A DNA stretch of 37,853 nucleotides. Source: Chloroflexota bacterium. Its GTDB lineage: Bacteria > Chloroflexota > Anaerolineae > Anaerolineales > UBA11657. Below the pieces are notes generated by a model, which worked only from the letters and a program-made list of their open reading frames with translations, ran no database searches and was not told the origin of the DNA. Positions 1 through 6,931 of this stretch are shown one piece after another (position 1 is the stretch's first letter; each line of letters starts with the position of its first letter). The stretch lies in the NCBI GenBank assembly GCA_003670425.1, contig QWRL01000004.1:1-37853 (forward strand). Reading direction: 5' to 3'. The position numbers and the translations under genes were made by a program.

Positions 1-112
1 ATGGTGAGGCGGATTGATATTGACATTAGGGCATCCTTGTCCGGCCGCAGAGCGCGCCAAATATTTCTGTCTACTTATTATCGTTCGCGGGGTGCCGGAG
101 CGTATAAACGAT

Positions 113-135
113 GCGTAAAAGCTGCGGAGCCGCAG
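113..135 (-). terminator. Possible terminator downstream of the PLP-enzyme gene
   Basis: On the minus strand, about 55 bases past the stop codon at 190, there is a short hairpin with stem CTGCG/CGCAG and a 4-base loop (122-135), followed by CTTTTAC. The stem is short and the T run is only four bases, so this is a weak candidate. It sits where transcription of the two minus-strand genes would be expected to end. Confidence 0.35.
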
Positions 136-189
136 TGCTCGTGCATGCTGGACTACGCCTGACTTGCCGGCGGGGCTGGCGGAAAAGAC

Positions 190-1311
190 TTAGGGTGCCA
201 GCGCCTGGGCGAGGTCTGCAATCAAGTCGTCTGTGTGCTCGAGGCCGATAGAGATGCGCAGCAGATCTTCCGGTGTGGTGGAGTGCGCGCCTTCAATGGA
301 AGCACGATGCTCAATCAGGCTTTCGACCGCGCCAAGGCTGGTGGCGCGTGTAAAAAGCTGCACCCGTGCCGCCACGCGGATGGCGGCAGCGCGTCCGCCA
401 TGCACTTGCACAGACAGCATTCCACCGAACGCCTGCATTTGGCGGCCAGCCACCGCGTGGCCCGGATGGTCTGCAAGGCCCGGGTAGTGCACACTAGCCA
501 CCCCCGCATGGTCTGATAAAAATTCGGCAATGCGCAGCGCACTCGCCGATTGCGCCCGCACGCGCAGCGGCAGCGTGGAAATTCCGCGCAGCACCAGCCA
601 GCAATCAAAGGGCGCAGGCACCGCGCCGGCAATTTCCTGCAGTGCGCGGATGCGCTCGAAGATGCCGTCCGCCGCACGCGCCACGACCGCGCCGCCCAGT
701 ACATCACTGTGGCCGCTGAGGTACTTTGTGGTGGAATGCACCACCAAGTCTGCGCCGGCCTGCAGCGGATGCTGGAGGGCGGGCGTTGCCCAGGTGCCAT
801 CTACTGCGCACAACGCGCCGGCAGCATGCGCAATCTGCGCCACCCGTTCAATGTCAACAATTTTGAGCAGGGGATTGGAGGGCGTTTCAAGCCACAGCAA
901 GCGCGTGTTCGGGCGCAGCGCGGCTTGTATCTTTGCCGGATCGCCCATGTCTACGCGGTCAACCTGCAACCCCCACGGCTGCATCACTTCGCGCAGCAGG
1001 CGCGCAACGCCGTGGTACAGGTCATCGTGCGCAAGCACATGGTCTCCGGGCCGCAATGCCTGAAACACCGCTGCGCAGGCCGCGCTGCCGGATGCAAACG
1101 CCGCTGCACTGGCCCCGCCTTCAAGCGCAGCCAGGCATTCTTCAAGCATTGTGCGGTTGGGGTTGCCACTGCGCGTGTACACGTAGCCGCGCGGGTAGCT
1201 GGTGTCTGCTTCGCGCTCAAAGGTGGTGGACAGATGCAGCGGTGGTGCAATTGCACCGGTGGCCGGGTCGATTGTGCGCCCGGCATGCACGGCCATAGTT
1301 TCCAGTTTCAT
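190..1311 (-). CDS. Trans-sulfuration family PLP enzyme (cystathionine gamma-synthase/lyase-like)
   Basis: This 373-residue protein belongs to the Cys/Met metabolism PLP-dependent family, which exchanges or eliminates substituents at the beta or gamma carbon of sulfur amino acids in the cytoplasm. Family marks are clear. YTRSGNP at residues 45-51 binds the cofactor phosphate from the neighbouring subunit, SGSAA follows near 74-78, and Y99 lies in the stacking-tyrosine region. VDGTWATP (D171) holds the pyridine nitrogen, and STTKYLSGHSDVLGG carries the Schiff-base lysine K196. Length is normal for the family. The ATG at 1309-1311 overlaps the stop of the upstream metallophosphoesterase gene (ATGA), so the two are probably co-transcribed. 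Sequence alone does not separate gamma-synthase, gamma-lyase, beta-lyase and methionine gamma-lyase activity, so no gene symbol is given. Confidence 0.93.
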   Translation of the reverse strand: MKLETMAVHAGRTIDPATGAIAPPLHLSTTFEREADTSYPRGYVYTRSGNPNRTMLEECLAALEGGASAAAFASGSAACAAVFQALRPGDHVLAHDDLYHGVARLLREVMQPWGLQVDRVDMGDPAKIQAALRPNTRLLWLETPSNPLLKIVDIERVAQIAHAAGALCAVDGTWATPALQHPLQAGADLVVHSTTKYLSGHSDVLGGAVVARAADGIFERIRALQEIAGAVPAPFDCWLVLRGISTLPLRVRAQSASALRIAEFLSDHAGVASVHYPGLADHPGHAVAGRQMQAFGGMLSVQVHGGRAAAIRVAARVQLFTRATSLGAVESLIEHRASIEGAHSTTPEDLLRISIGLEHTDDLIADLAQALAP

Positions 1312-2183
1312 GCGCGTTGTTCTCCGGTGAGTGTGATCACGGTGATCTCAGGCGGGCAGTTCTTGCGCAGCGGCAGCATAGCAGCGCCCACTCCGGGGTT
1401 CACATACAGCCAAATGCCGCCAACCCGGTGCAGGCCAAGCACATACTTGCGCCCCATGCGGGTGTGCTTTACGGCTCCCAGCCCCGCCAGGCGCAGCTGG
1501 CCGCCATGCGAGTGGCCGGAAAGCTGCACGGCGATGCGCCCGTCCGCCGCAGCTTCATCAGCATAGTCCGGCTCATGTGCCAGCAGCACTACTGGCGCAT
1601 CTGCGGGCGCCGCCGCCAGCGCAGCAGGCAGGTTGGCAAACCCCAGCTGCGCGCAGTCCACGCCTGCCAGCCACAGCTGCGCGCCTTCAACTTGCAGCGC
1701 TGCGCCGGAGTTGCGCAGCACCGTGACACCGTTGCGCGCCAGCGCCGCTGCCACAGCATCCACGCCGGCGAAATAATCGTGGTTGCCCAGCACGGCGAAC
1801 ACGCCAAGCTTTGCGTGCAGCGCGTTGAGTGTGGTGTCTATGTCCGGGGAGGTGCCATTGCGCGGGTAGCTGGTAAAGTCCACCAAATCCCCCGTGAACA
1901 CAATCACATCGGCTTGCAGTGCGTTGAGCTGCGCGGCCACCTGGGCACCGTCCACCCCGCGCACAAAACAACCCAGATGCAAATCAGAAAACTGCGCAAT
2001 GCGCAGGCCGTGCAGCGCGGCGGGCAAGCCCGGCAGCTGAATACTCTGTTGGTGCACAACCAGGCTGCCCGGCCGCAGTGTGGCGGCATAGCTCTCGCTG
2101 TAGCGGCTGCTTCGGTACCATCTGCCAAGCCGGCGCACAATCGGCCGGTAGACCCGCCCCCAAAAATGTAGATGTTCTGGCAT
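1308..2183 (-). CDS. Metallophosphoesterase (calcineurin-like, YkuE/YaeI-type)
   Basis: This 291-residue protein carries the full set of two-metal phosphoesterase motifs: FSDLHLG (D67, H69), FTGDLVDF (D99), LGNHDYF (N134, H135), LLAHEPD (H203) and LSGHSHGGQ (H224, H226). The motif spacing and the GHSHGGQ ending resemble the YkuE/YaeI branch, whose members act on phosphodiesters or phospholipid head groups. The substrate here is unknown. The N-terminal 50 residues are basic and aromatic (WGRVYRPIVRRLGRWYRSS) without a clear transmembrane helix. It is the first gene of a two-gene minus-strand unit and reads divergently from the M23 peptidase gene. A GATAAT -10 box on the minus strand ends 8 bases before its ATG, and no Shine-Dalgarno sequence is visible. 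Confidence 0.92.
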   Translation of the reverse strand: MPEHLHFWGRVYRPIVRRLGRWYRSSRYSESYAATLRPGSLVVHQQSIQLPGLPAALHGLRIAQFSDLHLGCFVRGVDGAQVAAQLNALQADVIVFTGDLVDFTSYPRNGTSPDIDTTLNALHAKLGVFAVLGNHDYFAGVDAVAAALARNGVTVLRNSGAALQVEGAQLWLAGVDCAQLGFANLPAALAAAPADAPVVLLAHEPDYADEAAADGRIAVQLSGHSHGGQLRLAGLGAVKHTRMGRKYVLGLHRVGGIWLYVNPGVGAAMLPLRKNCPPEITVITLTGEQRA

Positions 2184-2191
2184 GCTTGGAA

Positions 2192-2197
2192 ATTATC
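2192..2197 (-). promoter_or_regulatory. -10 box for the metallophosphoesterase gene
   Basis: Read on the minus strand, GATAAT lies 8 bases upstream of the ATG at 2181-2183. This places the predicted transcription start within one or two bases of the start codon. No convincing -35 is seen. It shares a 55-bp divergent intergenic region with the promoter of the M23 peptidase gene. Confidence 0.45.
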
Positions 2198-2229
2198 GGC
2201 AGGTAAAATACCGGCGCCGCAATCAAATT

Positions 2230-2235
2230 GATAAT
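2230..2235 (+). promoter_or_regulatory. -10 box for the M23 peptidase gene
   Basis: GATAAT ends three bases before the ATG at 2239, so transcripts would begin at or just inside that codon. An ATG at 2182 lies in the same frame but overlaps the divergent gene's start codon and is a less attractive start. No -35 or Shine-Dalgarno sequence is visible. Confidence 0.35.
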
Positions 2236-2238
2236 ATC

Positions 2239-2994
2239 ATGCGCGTGGCTTCATTGTCTGCAAACAAAACGGGAGCGCTGGCGGGCGGCAAGCGGTATTG
2301 GTTGCTGGCGCTTGTGCTGCTGGCCGGCGCCGCTGCAGCCGCATGGTGGTGGTGGCAGCCGCGCGCAAACCGGCCGGAGACCATGGCGCGGGTGCTCCGG
2401 CTGCGTGCGTGGTTTGCGGACCGTGGCACGCACAGTGCATGGGAAGTGCACGCCGGCCAGCGCTGCGCCAACGCGCCGCTGCTAATGCCCACTAACGGCT
2501 TCATTGGCTTTGGGTGGGATGACAGTTTTCGCCCCGGCCATCGCCACAGCGGCTACGACATCTTCAGCCCGCTGGGCGTCGAAAATATGGAGCCGGTAGT
2601 TGCGGCGCACGCCGGTTATCTGACGCGTGAGCCAGACTGGATCAGCACCGTCATCATCCGCCATCCAGACTTCGACGGCGTGCAGCCGCGCGCGCAAGTT
2701 TGGACCTACTACACCCACATGGCCGCCGCCGATGGACAGCAGTCGTTTGTGGCGCCAGAATTTCCACCGGGCACAAAAGAGGTCTTTGTTACGGCTGGCA
2801 CAGTGCTCGGAAAACAGGGCACATGGTCCGGCACACAGCACCTGCCCACCGGGTTGCATTTGCATTTTTCAGTTGTGCGCAGCAAAAGTGATGGCGGCTA
2901 TGCCAACGAAACGCGCATTGACAACACATACGACCCCGGGCCGCTGCTGGGCGTGACGGCGGCTGCCGACGGAGTGCTGCGATGCGCGAACTAG
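2239..2994 (+). CDS. Membrane-anchored M23 (LytM-type) peptidase-like protein
   Basis: The protein has 251 residues from the chosen ATG, or 270 if the in-frame ATG at 2182 is used. Near residues 20-35 there is one hydrophobic helix (YWLLALVLLAGAAAAA) followed by four consecutive tryptophans, which predicts an N-terminal anchor or uncleaved signal with the rest outside the cytoplasm. Two M23 zinc-site signatures are present: HSGYD (H103, D107), matching HxxxD, and GLHLHFSVV near the C-terminus, matching HxH. Lysostaphin/LytM enzymes with these residues cut peptidoglycan cross-links. The middle segment (WTYYTHM, GTVLGKQGTWSGT) follows the usual beta-rich core. The last 13 bases overlap the start of the glycosyltransferase gene, suggesting one envelope-related transcript. 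The upstream 19 residues were rejected because their ATG overlaps the divergent start codon. Confidence 0.85.
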   Translation: MRVASLSANKTGALAGGKRYWLLALVLLAGAAAAAWWWWQPRANRPETMARVLRLRAWFADRGTHSAWEVHAGQRCANAPLLMPTNGFIGFGWDDSFRPGHRHSGYDIFSPLGVENMEPVVAAHAGYLTREPDWISTVIIRHPDFDGVQPRAQVWTYYTHMAAADGQQSFVAPEFPPGTKEVFVTAGTVLGKQGTWSGTQHLPTGLHLHFSVVRSKSDGGYANETRIDNTYDPGPLLGVTAAADGVLRCAN

Positions 2995-4135
2995 CGCCGC
3001 TGTACTACATAACCAGCGCGGGGCTGCCAACGCCAAAGGCGAGCAGCGTGCAGGTGATGCAAATGTGCGCCGGGCTGGCAACGCAGGTGCCGACAACTCT
3101 GGTGCTGCCGCCCGCGCCAGTACCGCAGCCGGCAGCCAGCTTGATGCGCCATTACGATGTGCCCGCCAGCTTTTCAGTCTGGCGCCTGCCGCGCCGCGCA
3201 CATGCGCAGCTATGGCGCATGCACGCCGTGCGGCGCGTGCATGCGCAGCAGCGCGGCGCGTGGCTGTGCTACGCCCGCGGTCGGGATGTGCTGGCTGCAT
3301 GGCTTGCCCTGCAGCTGGGTGCCCATGCAATTTTGAAGTGCATGGCCGCCCCGTCTCGCGGCTGGAGCTGCGCTTGCTGCGCAGCGTGGCCGCGCATGCG
3401 CACGGCCAATTGGTGGCCATCTCTGCCGAGCTGGCAGCAGTTTACGGGCGTGAATACGGTATTCCCGCGCAGCGTTTTATCATCGCGGCGGATGCCGTCA
3501 GCCTGGCCCGCTTTACGCCGCAGCTGCAGCGCGCAGAAGCTTGCAGCGCATGCGGCCTTGCGCCGGACGCGCGTTATGCCGTGTATACTGGCGGCTTGTA
3601 CCCTGGCCGCGGTTTGGAGGCGCTCTTCGCAGCGATGCGCTCGCAAAGCGCGCAGCTTGTGGTGGTGGGCGGCGGCGCGCCCGCCGCTGTGCAACACTGG
3701 CGCTCAATTGCATCTGCAGCCGGCGTGCCCGATGCCATATTTACCGGTTATCAACCTCCTGCCCAAATTCCAAACTATCTGCAAGCGGCGGATGTGCTGC
3801 TGATGCCTTACGGCGCGCGCACCCTGACGCCCAGCGGCGAAGATACCACTGCATTTATGTCACCCCTAAAAATGTTTGAGTACATGGCGGCTGCACGCCC
3901 GATTGTGGCAAGCGATTTGCCGGCACTGCGTGGGACATTGCAGCACGAGCGCAACGCGCTGCTGGTTGCGCCGGATGAAGTGGCGCCGCTGGCGGCTGCC
4001 ATCGCGCGCGCACTGGCGGACTCCGGGCTGGCGGCGCGCCTGGCTGCAGCGGCGCGGGCCGATGTTGCGCAGCTTAGCTGGGAAGCGCGCGCACGCACGG
4101 TGCTGGCCGGTGTTGAATACGGGGTGCAAAGTTGA
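2982..4135 (+). pseudogene. Glycosyltransferase family 4, interrupted by a one-base frameshift
   Basis: Two overlapping reading frames together make one GT4 glycosyltransferase. The first frame begins at 2982 with LYYITSAGLPTPKASSVQVM, a typical GT-B N-terminal opening, and is sensible up to GAHAI at about 3332. Homology then continues in the -1 frame as FEVHGRPVSRLELRLL, the donor-site loop LYPGRGLEALFAAM, and the C-terminal nucleotide-sugar motif SPLKMFEYMAAARPIVASDL. The switch falls at the T run 3331-3334. One extra T would give GAHAIFEVHGRP and a normal 384-residue protein. The start overlaps the M23 gene, and the SDR gene follows 34 bases after the stop. This could be a real inactivating deletion, a phase-variable tract or a sequencing error. 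The slip site is not a good programmed frameshift heptamer, since Ile-tRNA on AUU would have to re-pair with AAU. Confidence 0.8.
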
Positions 4136-4169
4136 GCCCGGCTGTGATTGCAAGCGCCGCGCTGGCTGG

Positions 4170-5099
4170 ATGGCCGCAATGAATATTCTGGTTACCGGCG
4201 GGCGCGGTACCGTGGGCGCGCCGCTGTGCGCGGAGCTGCGCCGGCGCGGCCACAACGTGTGGGTGTGCGACTTGATGCATGCCCCGGCACCCAACTACAT
4301 GCGCTGTGATATCGGCGATTCGCGCCAGTTGGCGCGCGTGATGGATGCCGCGCAGCCAGAGCTGGTGTACCACCTCGCCGCGGAGTTTGGGCGCTGGAAC
4401 GGTGAAGACTACTACGAGCGCGTGTGGGCCACCAACGCCATTGGCACAAAGCATCTGCTGCGCCAGCAGGAGGCGCGCCGCTTTCGGCTGGTGTTCACCA
4501 GCAGCTCTGAAGTGTATGGCGATTTTGAGGGGCTGATGAGCGAGGCTGTGCTCGCGCAGCATCCCATCCGCCAGCTGAATGACTACGCCATCTCCAAGTG
4601 GGTCAACGAGCAGCAGATTATGAACTCCGCCGACCGGCACGCAACGGAGACGGTGCGCGTGCGGCTCTTCAACACCTACGGCCCGGGCGAGTATTACAAC
4701 GAGTACCGCAGCGTGGCGTGCCAGTTTATCTACCGCGCGCTGCACGGCCTGCCCTATACCGTGTACCTCAACCACCACCGCACTTCTTCATATATTGATG
4801 ACACGGTTTGCACGCTTGCCAACCTGGCGGATGCGGGCCGTTTTCTTGCGGGCAATGTGTACAACATTGCCGGTGCCGAATACCACGATATCAAGCAGCT
4901 ATCGGACTTGGTGCTGCGCCTGACCGGGCGCGACGACAGCCGGGTGCAATATGTGGAGCGCGAGGCGCACAATACGCTTAACAAGCGCGGCGACCTCACC
5001 AACGCCAGCCGCGATCTCGGCCACGTGGCGCGCTTTGACCTGGCCGCGGGTGTGCCGCTCACAATTGCGTGGCAGCGCGAAGTGTACGGGGTGCAATGA
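4170..5099 (+). CDS. NAD-dependent sugar epimerase/dehydratase (extended SDR)
   Basis: This 309-residue extended short-chain dehydrogenase/reductase has the dinucleotide loop NILVTGGRGTVGAPL near the N-terminus, SSSEVYG at 111-117 supplying the catalytic Ser, and Y139-A-I-S-K143 as the YxxxK pair. It ends in the nucleotide-sugar binding half (VRLFNTYGPGEYYNEYR, HHRTSSYIDD). Enzymes with this layout are UDP- or dTDP-sugar 4-epimerases or 4,6-dehydratases, and the exact substrate cannot be read from sequence. The frame is open far upstream, but that extension is a shadow of the glycosyltransferase gene. ATG 4170 was chosen, with ATG 4179 as an alternative immediately before NILVTGG. The stop overlaps the start of the UDP-sugar dehydrogenase gene (ATGA), so the two are probably translationally coupled. 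Confidence 0.92.
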   Translation: MAAMNILVTGGRGTVGAPLCAELRRRGHNVWVCDLMHAPAPNYMRCDIGDSRQLARVMDAAQPELVYHLAAEFGRWNGEDYYERVWATNAIGTKHLLRQQEARRFRLVFTSSSEVYGDFEGLMSEAVLAQHPIRQLNDYAISKWVNEQQIMNSADRHATETVRVRLFNTYGPGEYYNEYRSVACQFIYRALHGLPYTVYLNHHRTSSYIDDTVCTLANLADAGRFLAGNVYNIAGAEYHDIKQLSDLVLRLTGRDDSRVQYVEREAHNTLNKRGDLTNASRDLGHVARFDLAAGVPLTIAWQREVYGVQ

Positions 5100-6301
5100 T
5101 GCAGGCGCAAAAAATTGTGGTGATTGGCACCGGCTATGTGGGCCTGCCGGCTGCACTGCTGCTGGCGCGCGCCGGCCACTCGGTGGTGGGCGTAGACATC
5201 AACGACAACATTGTGCGCGCCATCAATGATGGTGTGCTGCATATCAATGAAGCTGCGCTGCAAGCCATTATGGATGAGCCGGCGGTGCGCGCCAACCTGA
5301 CGGCGCAGGCCACGCCCTGCGCAGCCGATGTTTTTTTCATTGCGGTGCCCAGCCCGCTGGACCAGCGCAAGAAGGTGGCGGACCTGAGCATGGTTGTGGC
5401 AGCCGTTGAAGGTTTGGTGCCGTATCTGCGCGCGGGCAATCTGGTGGTGCTCGAGTCCACCGTGCCGCCGCTCACTTGCCGCGAGCTGCTCACGCCCATT
5501 CTTGAGCGCTCTGGCCTGAAAGTCGGCGAGAACCTTTTTCTGGCGCATTGCCCGGAGCGCATTCTGCCCGGTGATGTGTTTTATGAAATTGTGCACAACG
5601 ACCGCATCATCGGTGCGCGCGATGCGCATTCCCGCAAGCTGGCTGCTGCGGTGTACAGCAGCTTTGTAAAGGGCGAGCTGCTTGAGACCGACGATGTGAC
5701 CGCCGAGCTGTGCAAGTTGATGGAGAACACCTATCGCGATGTGAATATTGCGCTGGCCAACGAGCTGGCTGCAGTTGCGGACACGCTGGGCATCGATGCG
5801 CGCGCTGCCATCGCGCTTTCCAACCGCCATCCGCGCGTGAACCTGATGGGGCCCGGCATTGGCGTGGGCGGGCATTGCATTCCCATTGACCCGTGGTTCA
5901 TCAAGGAAGTTGACCCGGCAAACTCGCGCCTCATCTTTGCGGCGCGCATGGTGAACGACGAGATGCCGCAGCGCGTGGCGGCGCGCGTGCGCCAGTCCGT
6001 GCGCGGTGTGCTGGATCCGCGCATCGTTGCGATTGGCGCAGCTTACAAACCAAATACCGAGGACACGCGCGAGAGCCCGGCCGTGCAGGTGGTGGAACTG
6101 CTGCGCGCCGATGGATACGAAGTGGCGCATTTTGACCCGCTGGTGAAGGGCATGGCCTACCCGGGTACGCTGGCAGCGGCCTGTGCCGGTGCGGATTGCC
6201 TTGTATTGCTGGTGGAGCACACGGTAGTGATGGCAGAGCTGGCAGCCCAGCGCCCGGAAATTGACCGCAATATGCGCACCGCGCAGGTCTTGCGCTTTTA
6301 A
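5096..6301 (+). CDS. UDP-sugar 6-dehydrogenase (WecC/UDP-ManNAc dehydrogenase-like)
   Basis: This 401-residue member of the UDP-glucose/GDP-mannose dehydrogenase family oxidises the C6 hydroxyl of a nucleotide sugar to a carboxylate with two NAD+. It has an N-terminal Rossmann fold (VIGTGYVGLPAALLLARAGH), then CPERILPG and a central helix region with ELCKLMENTYRDVNIALANE. The catalytic cysteine C261 lies in GVGGHCIPIDPWF, and a C-terminal UDP-binding domain follows with AYKPNTEDTRESPA. GGHCIPIDPWF and CPERILPG are closer to the UDP-N-acetylmannosamine/UDP-GlcNAc dehydrogenase branch than to plain UDP-glucose dehydrogenase. ATG 5096 overlaps the previous stop, and a second ATG follows immediately at 5099. 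With the SDR and GT4 genes it indicates synthesis of an acidic surface glycan. This is the last gene before the aro control region. Confidence 0.93.
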   Translation: MMQAQKIVVIGTGYVGLPAALLLARAGHSVVGVDINDNIVRAINDGVLHINEAALQAIMDEPAVRANLTAQATPCAADVFFIAVPSPLDQRKKVADLSMVVAAVEGLVPYLRAGNLVVLESTVPPLTCRELLTPILERSGLKVGENLFLAHCPERILPGDVFYEIVHNDRIIGARDAHSRKLAAAVYSSFVKGELLETDDVTAELCKLMENTYRDVNIALANELAAVADTLGIDARAAIALSNRHPRVNLMGPGIGVGGHCIPIDPWFIKEVDPANSRLIFAARMVNDEMPQRVAARVRQSVRGVLDPRIVAIGAAYKPNTEDTRESPAVQVVELLRADGYEVAHFDPLVKGMAYPGTLAAACAGADCLVLLVEHTVVMAELAAQRPEIDRNMRTAQVLRF

Positions 6302-6318
6302 TGCGGCTGGGTTATTAT
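6290..6318 (+). promoter_or_regulatory. Promoter of the aromatic amino-acid operon
   Basis: TTGCGC (6290-6295, weak -35) and TATTAT (6313-6318, five of six matches to a -10) are separated by 17 bases. The predicted start point at about 6325 lies one or two bases before the leader-peptide ATG at 6327, so the leader peptide would be made from an essentially leaderless transcript. The promoter overlaps the 3' end of the upstream dehydrogenase gene. Confidence 0.55.
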
Positions 6319-6326
6319 TTGAGCGT

Positions 6327-6398
6327 ATGAACGCAATGTATTTTGGAGGCTACTACTACTTCGGTGCCGCGCTTGCGGCCACCGTCGCTTCGCAGTAA
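6327..6398 (+). CDS. Tyr/Phe-rich leader peptide of the aro operon
   Basis: This 23-codon ORF begins MNAMYFGGYYYFG and continues with ten mostly Ala residues before TAA. Six of its first twelve residues are aromatic: Tyr at 5, 9, 10 and 11, Phe at 6 and 12. It sits between a promoter and a strong intrinsic terminator directly ahead of chorismate mutase and DAHP synthase genes. That is the arrangement expected for ribosome-mediated attenuation, where scarcity of charged tRNA-Tyr or tRNA-Phe stalls the leader ribosome. No Shine-Dalgarno sequence precedes the ATG, and initiation would rely on the near-leaderless 5' end. A second ATG at codon 4 (6336) is possible. The function is inferred from position, composition and RNA pairing; no homologous peptide was searched. 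Confidence 0.8.
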   Translation: MNAMYFGGYYYFGAALAATVASQ

Positions 6399-6460
6399 GT
6401 AGACTCGAGCCTTTTCGGATGAGTTCACAAGCGCGGAGCAACCCTCCGCGCTTTTTGTTT
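6363..6460 (+). promoter_or_regulatory. Attenuator: alternative 1:2, 2:3 and 3:4 RNA structures
   Basis: Three mutually exclusive pairings can be drawn by hand. Hairpin 1:2 pairs GGTGCCGC (6363-6370) with GCGGCCACC (6375-6383, one bulged C) around a GCTT loop, immediately after the last Phe codon of the leader. Antiterminator 2:3 pairs CCGCGCTT (6367-6374) with AAGCGCGG (6429-6436), a perfect 8-bp helix. Terminator 3:4 is the 10-bp stem at 6429-6453. Segment 6367-6374 is thus shared by 1:2 and 2:3, and 6429-6436 by 2:3 and 3:4. A ribosome waiting at the first Tyr codon of the YYYF run (6351) would cover the left arm of 1:2 but leave segment 2 free, favouring readthrough. Unhindered translation would let 1:2 and the terminator form. 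Confidence 0.72.
6429..6460 (+). terminator. Intrinsic terminator of the aro attenuator
   Basis: A perfect 10-bp stem AAGCGCGGAG/CTCCGCGCTT with a 5-base loop (6439-6443) is followed by TTTTT-G-TTTT. It lies between the leader peptide and aroH rather than at an operon end, and its 5' arm can be captured by an upstream complementary segment. This supports a regulatory role. Confidence 0.9.
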
Positions 6461-6476
6461 TGAAGGAGGGGGCGAT

Positions 6477-6854
6477 ATGGCAATGATTTGTCGCGGGGTG
6501 CGCGGCGCAATCACGGTTGAGCAAAATGCGGCTGAGGATATCCTCAGCGGCACGCGAGAGCTGCTGCAGGCGCTGATTGCTGCGAATGGCATTCTGGTGG
6601 AGGATGTGGCCTCTGTGTTTCTAAGCGCGTCACCGGATCTGACAGCCGAGTTTCCGGCGCTGGCAGTGCGCGAGCTGGGCTGGCTGGAGACCGCTGTGCT
6701 GTGCACGCACGAGATGCAAGTGCCGCACGGCTTGGAGCGCTGTGTGCGCGTGCTGCTGCATTGGAACACAGAGCGGGCGCTGGGCGAGATCGAACACGTC
6801 TACCTGAAGGGTGCGGTGAAGCTGCGGCCGGACCGCGCACCCAAGGGCAAGTGA
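6477..6854 (+). CDS. aroH: Chorismate mutase, monofunctional AroH type
   Basis: This 125-residue enzyme rearranges chorismate to prephenate, the committed step towards Phe and Tyr. It matches the trimeric Bacillus subtilis AroH family along its length (CRGVRGAITVE, LSASPDLTAEFPALAVREL, HEMQVPHGLERCVRVLL, HVYLKGAVKLRPD). Residues equivalent to the Bacillus active site are all present: R9 (Arg7), R65 (Arg63), C76 (Cys75), E79 (Glu78), R91 (Arg90) and Y109 (Tyr108). It lacks an ACT or DAHP-synthase fusion. The start has a strong Shine-Dalgarno sequence, AAGGAGG at 6463-6469, right after the attenuator T tract. It is the first structural gene of the operon and is therefore directly governed by the attenuator. 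Confidence 0.95.
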   Translation: MAMICRGVRGAITVEQNAAEDILSGTRELLQALIAANGILVEDVASVFLSASPDLTAEFPALAVRELGWLETAVLCTHEMQVPHGLERCVRVLLHWNTERALGEIEHVYLKGAVKLRPDRAPKGK

Positions 6855-6925
6855 GCAGTTCGCAGGTTGATTGCCGGTGGATCTGCCGGCAGCTGATTAA
6901 TGATGCGCAGGCATCCAAGGAGTGA
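6851..6925 (+). CDS. Possible 24-codon small ORF between aroH and the first DAHP synthase gene
   Basis: A GTG overlapping the aroH stop (GTGA) opens a 24-codon frame beginning MSSSQVDCRWIC and ending six bases before the next ATG. It contains a 6-bp hairpin, TGCCGG (6872-6877) with CCGGCA (6886-6891). The stop-start overlap would allow coupling from aroH to the DAHP synthase gene. There is no recognisable family, and the composition gives no independent support that it is translated to a useful product. Confidence 0.25.
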   Translation: MSSSQVDCRWICRQLINDAQASKE

Positions 6926-6931
6926 TGTGAA

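Noticed and set aside
1..162. Open frame of 53 codons beginning at the first base of the window
   Set aside because: No family resemblance, skewed Arg/Ser composition, and it may simply be cut by the window edge. The region also contains the probable terminator of the minus-strand genes. I see no supported gene in 1-189.
3327..3335. Programmed -1 ribosomal frameshift in the glycosyltransferase gene
   Set aside because: The site A-ATT-TTG is not an X-XXY-YYZ heptamer, and slippage would require Ile-tRNA to re-pair with AAU. No downstream stimulatory structure is evident. A plain one-base deletion is simpler.
4074..4168. Upstream extension of the SDR epimerase gene to 3876
   Set aside because: The extra 98 residues are Trp/Arg-rich and out of family. 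They are an alternative-frame reading of the glycosyltransferase 3' end.
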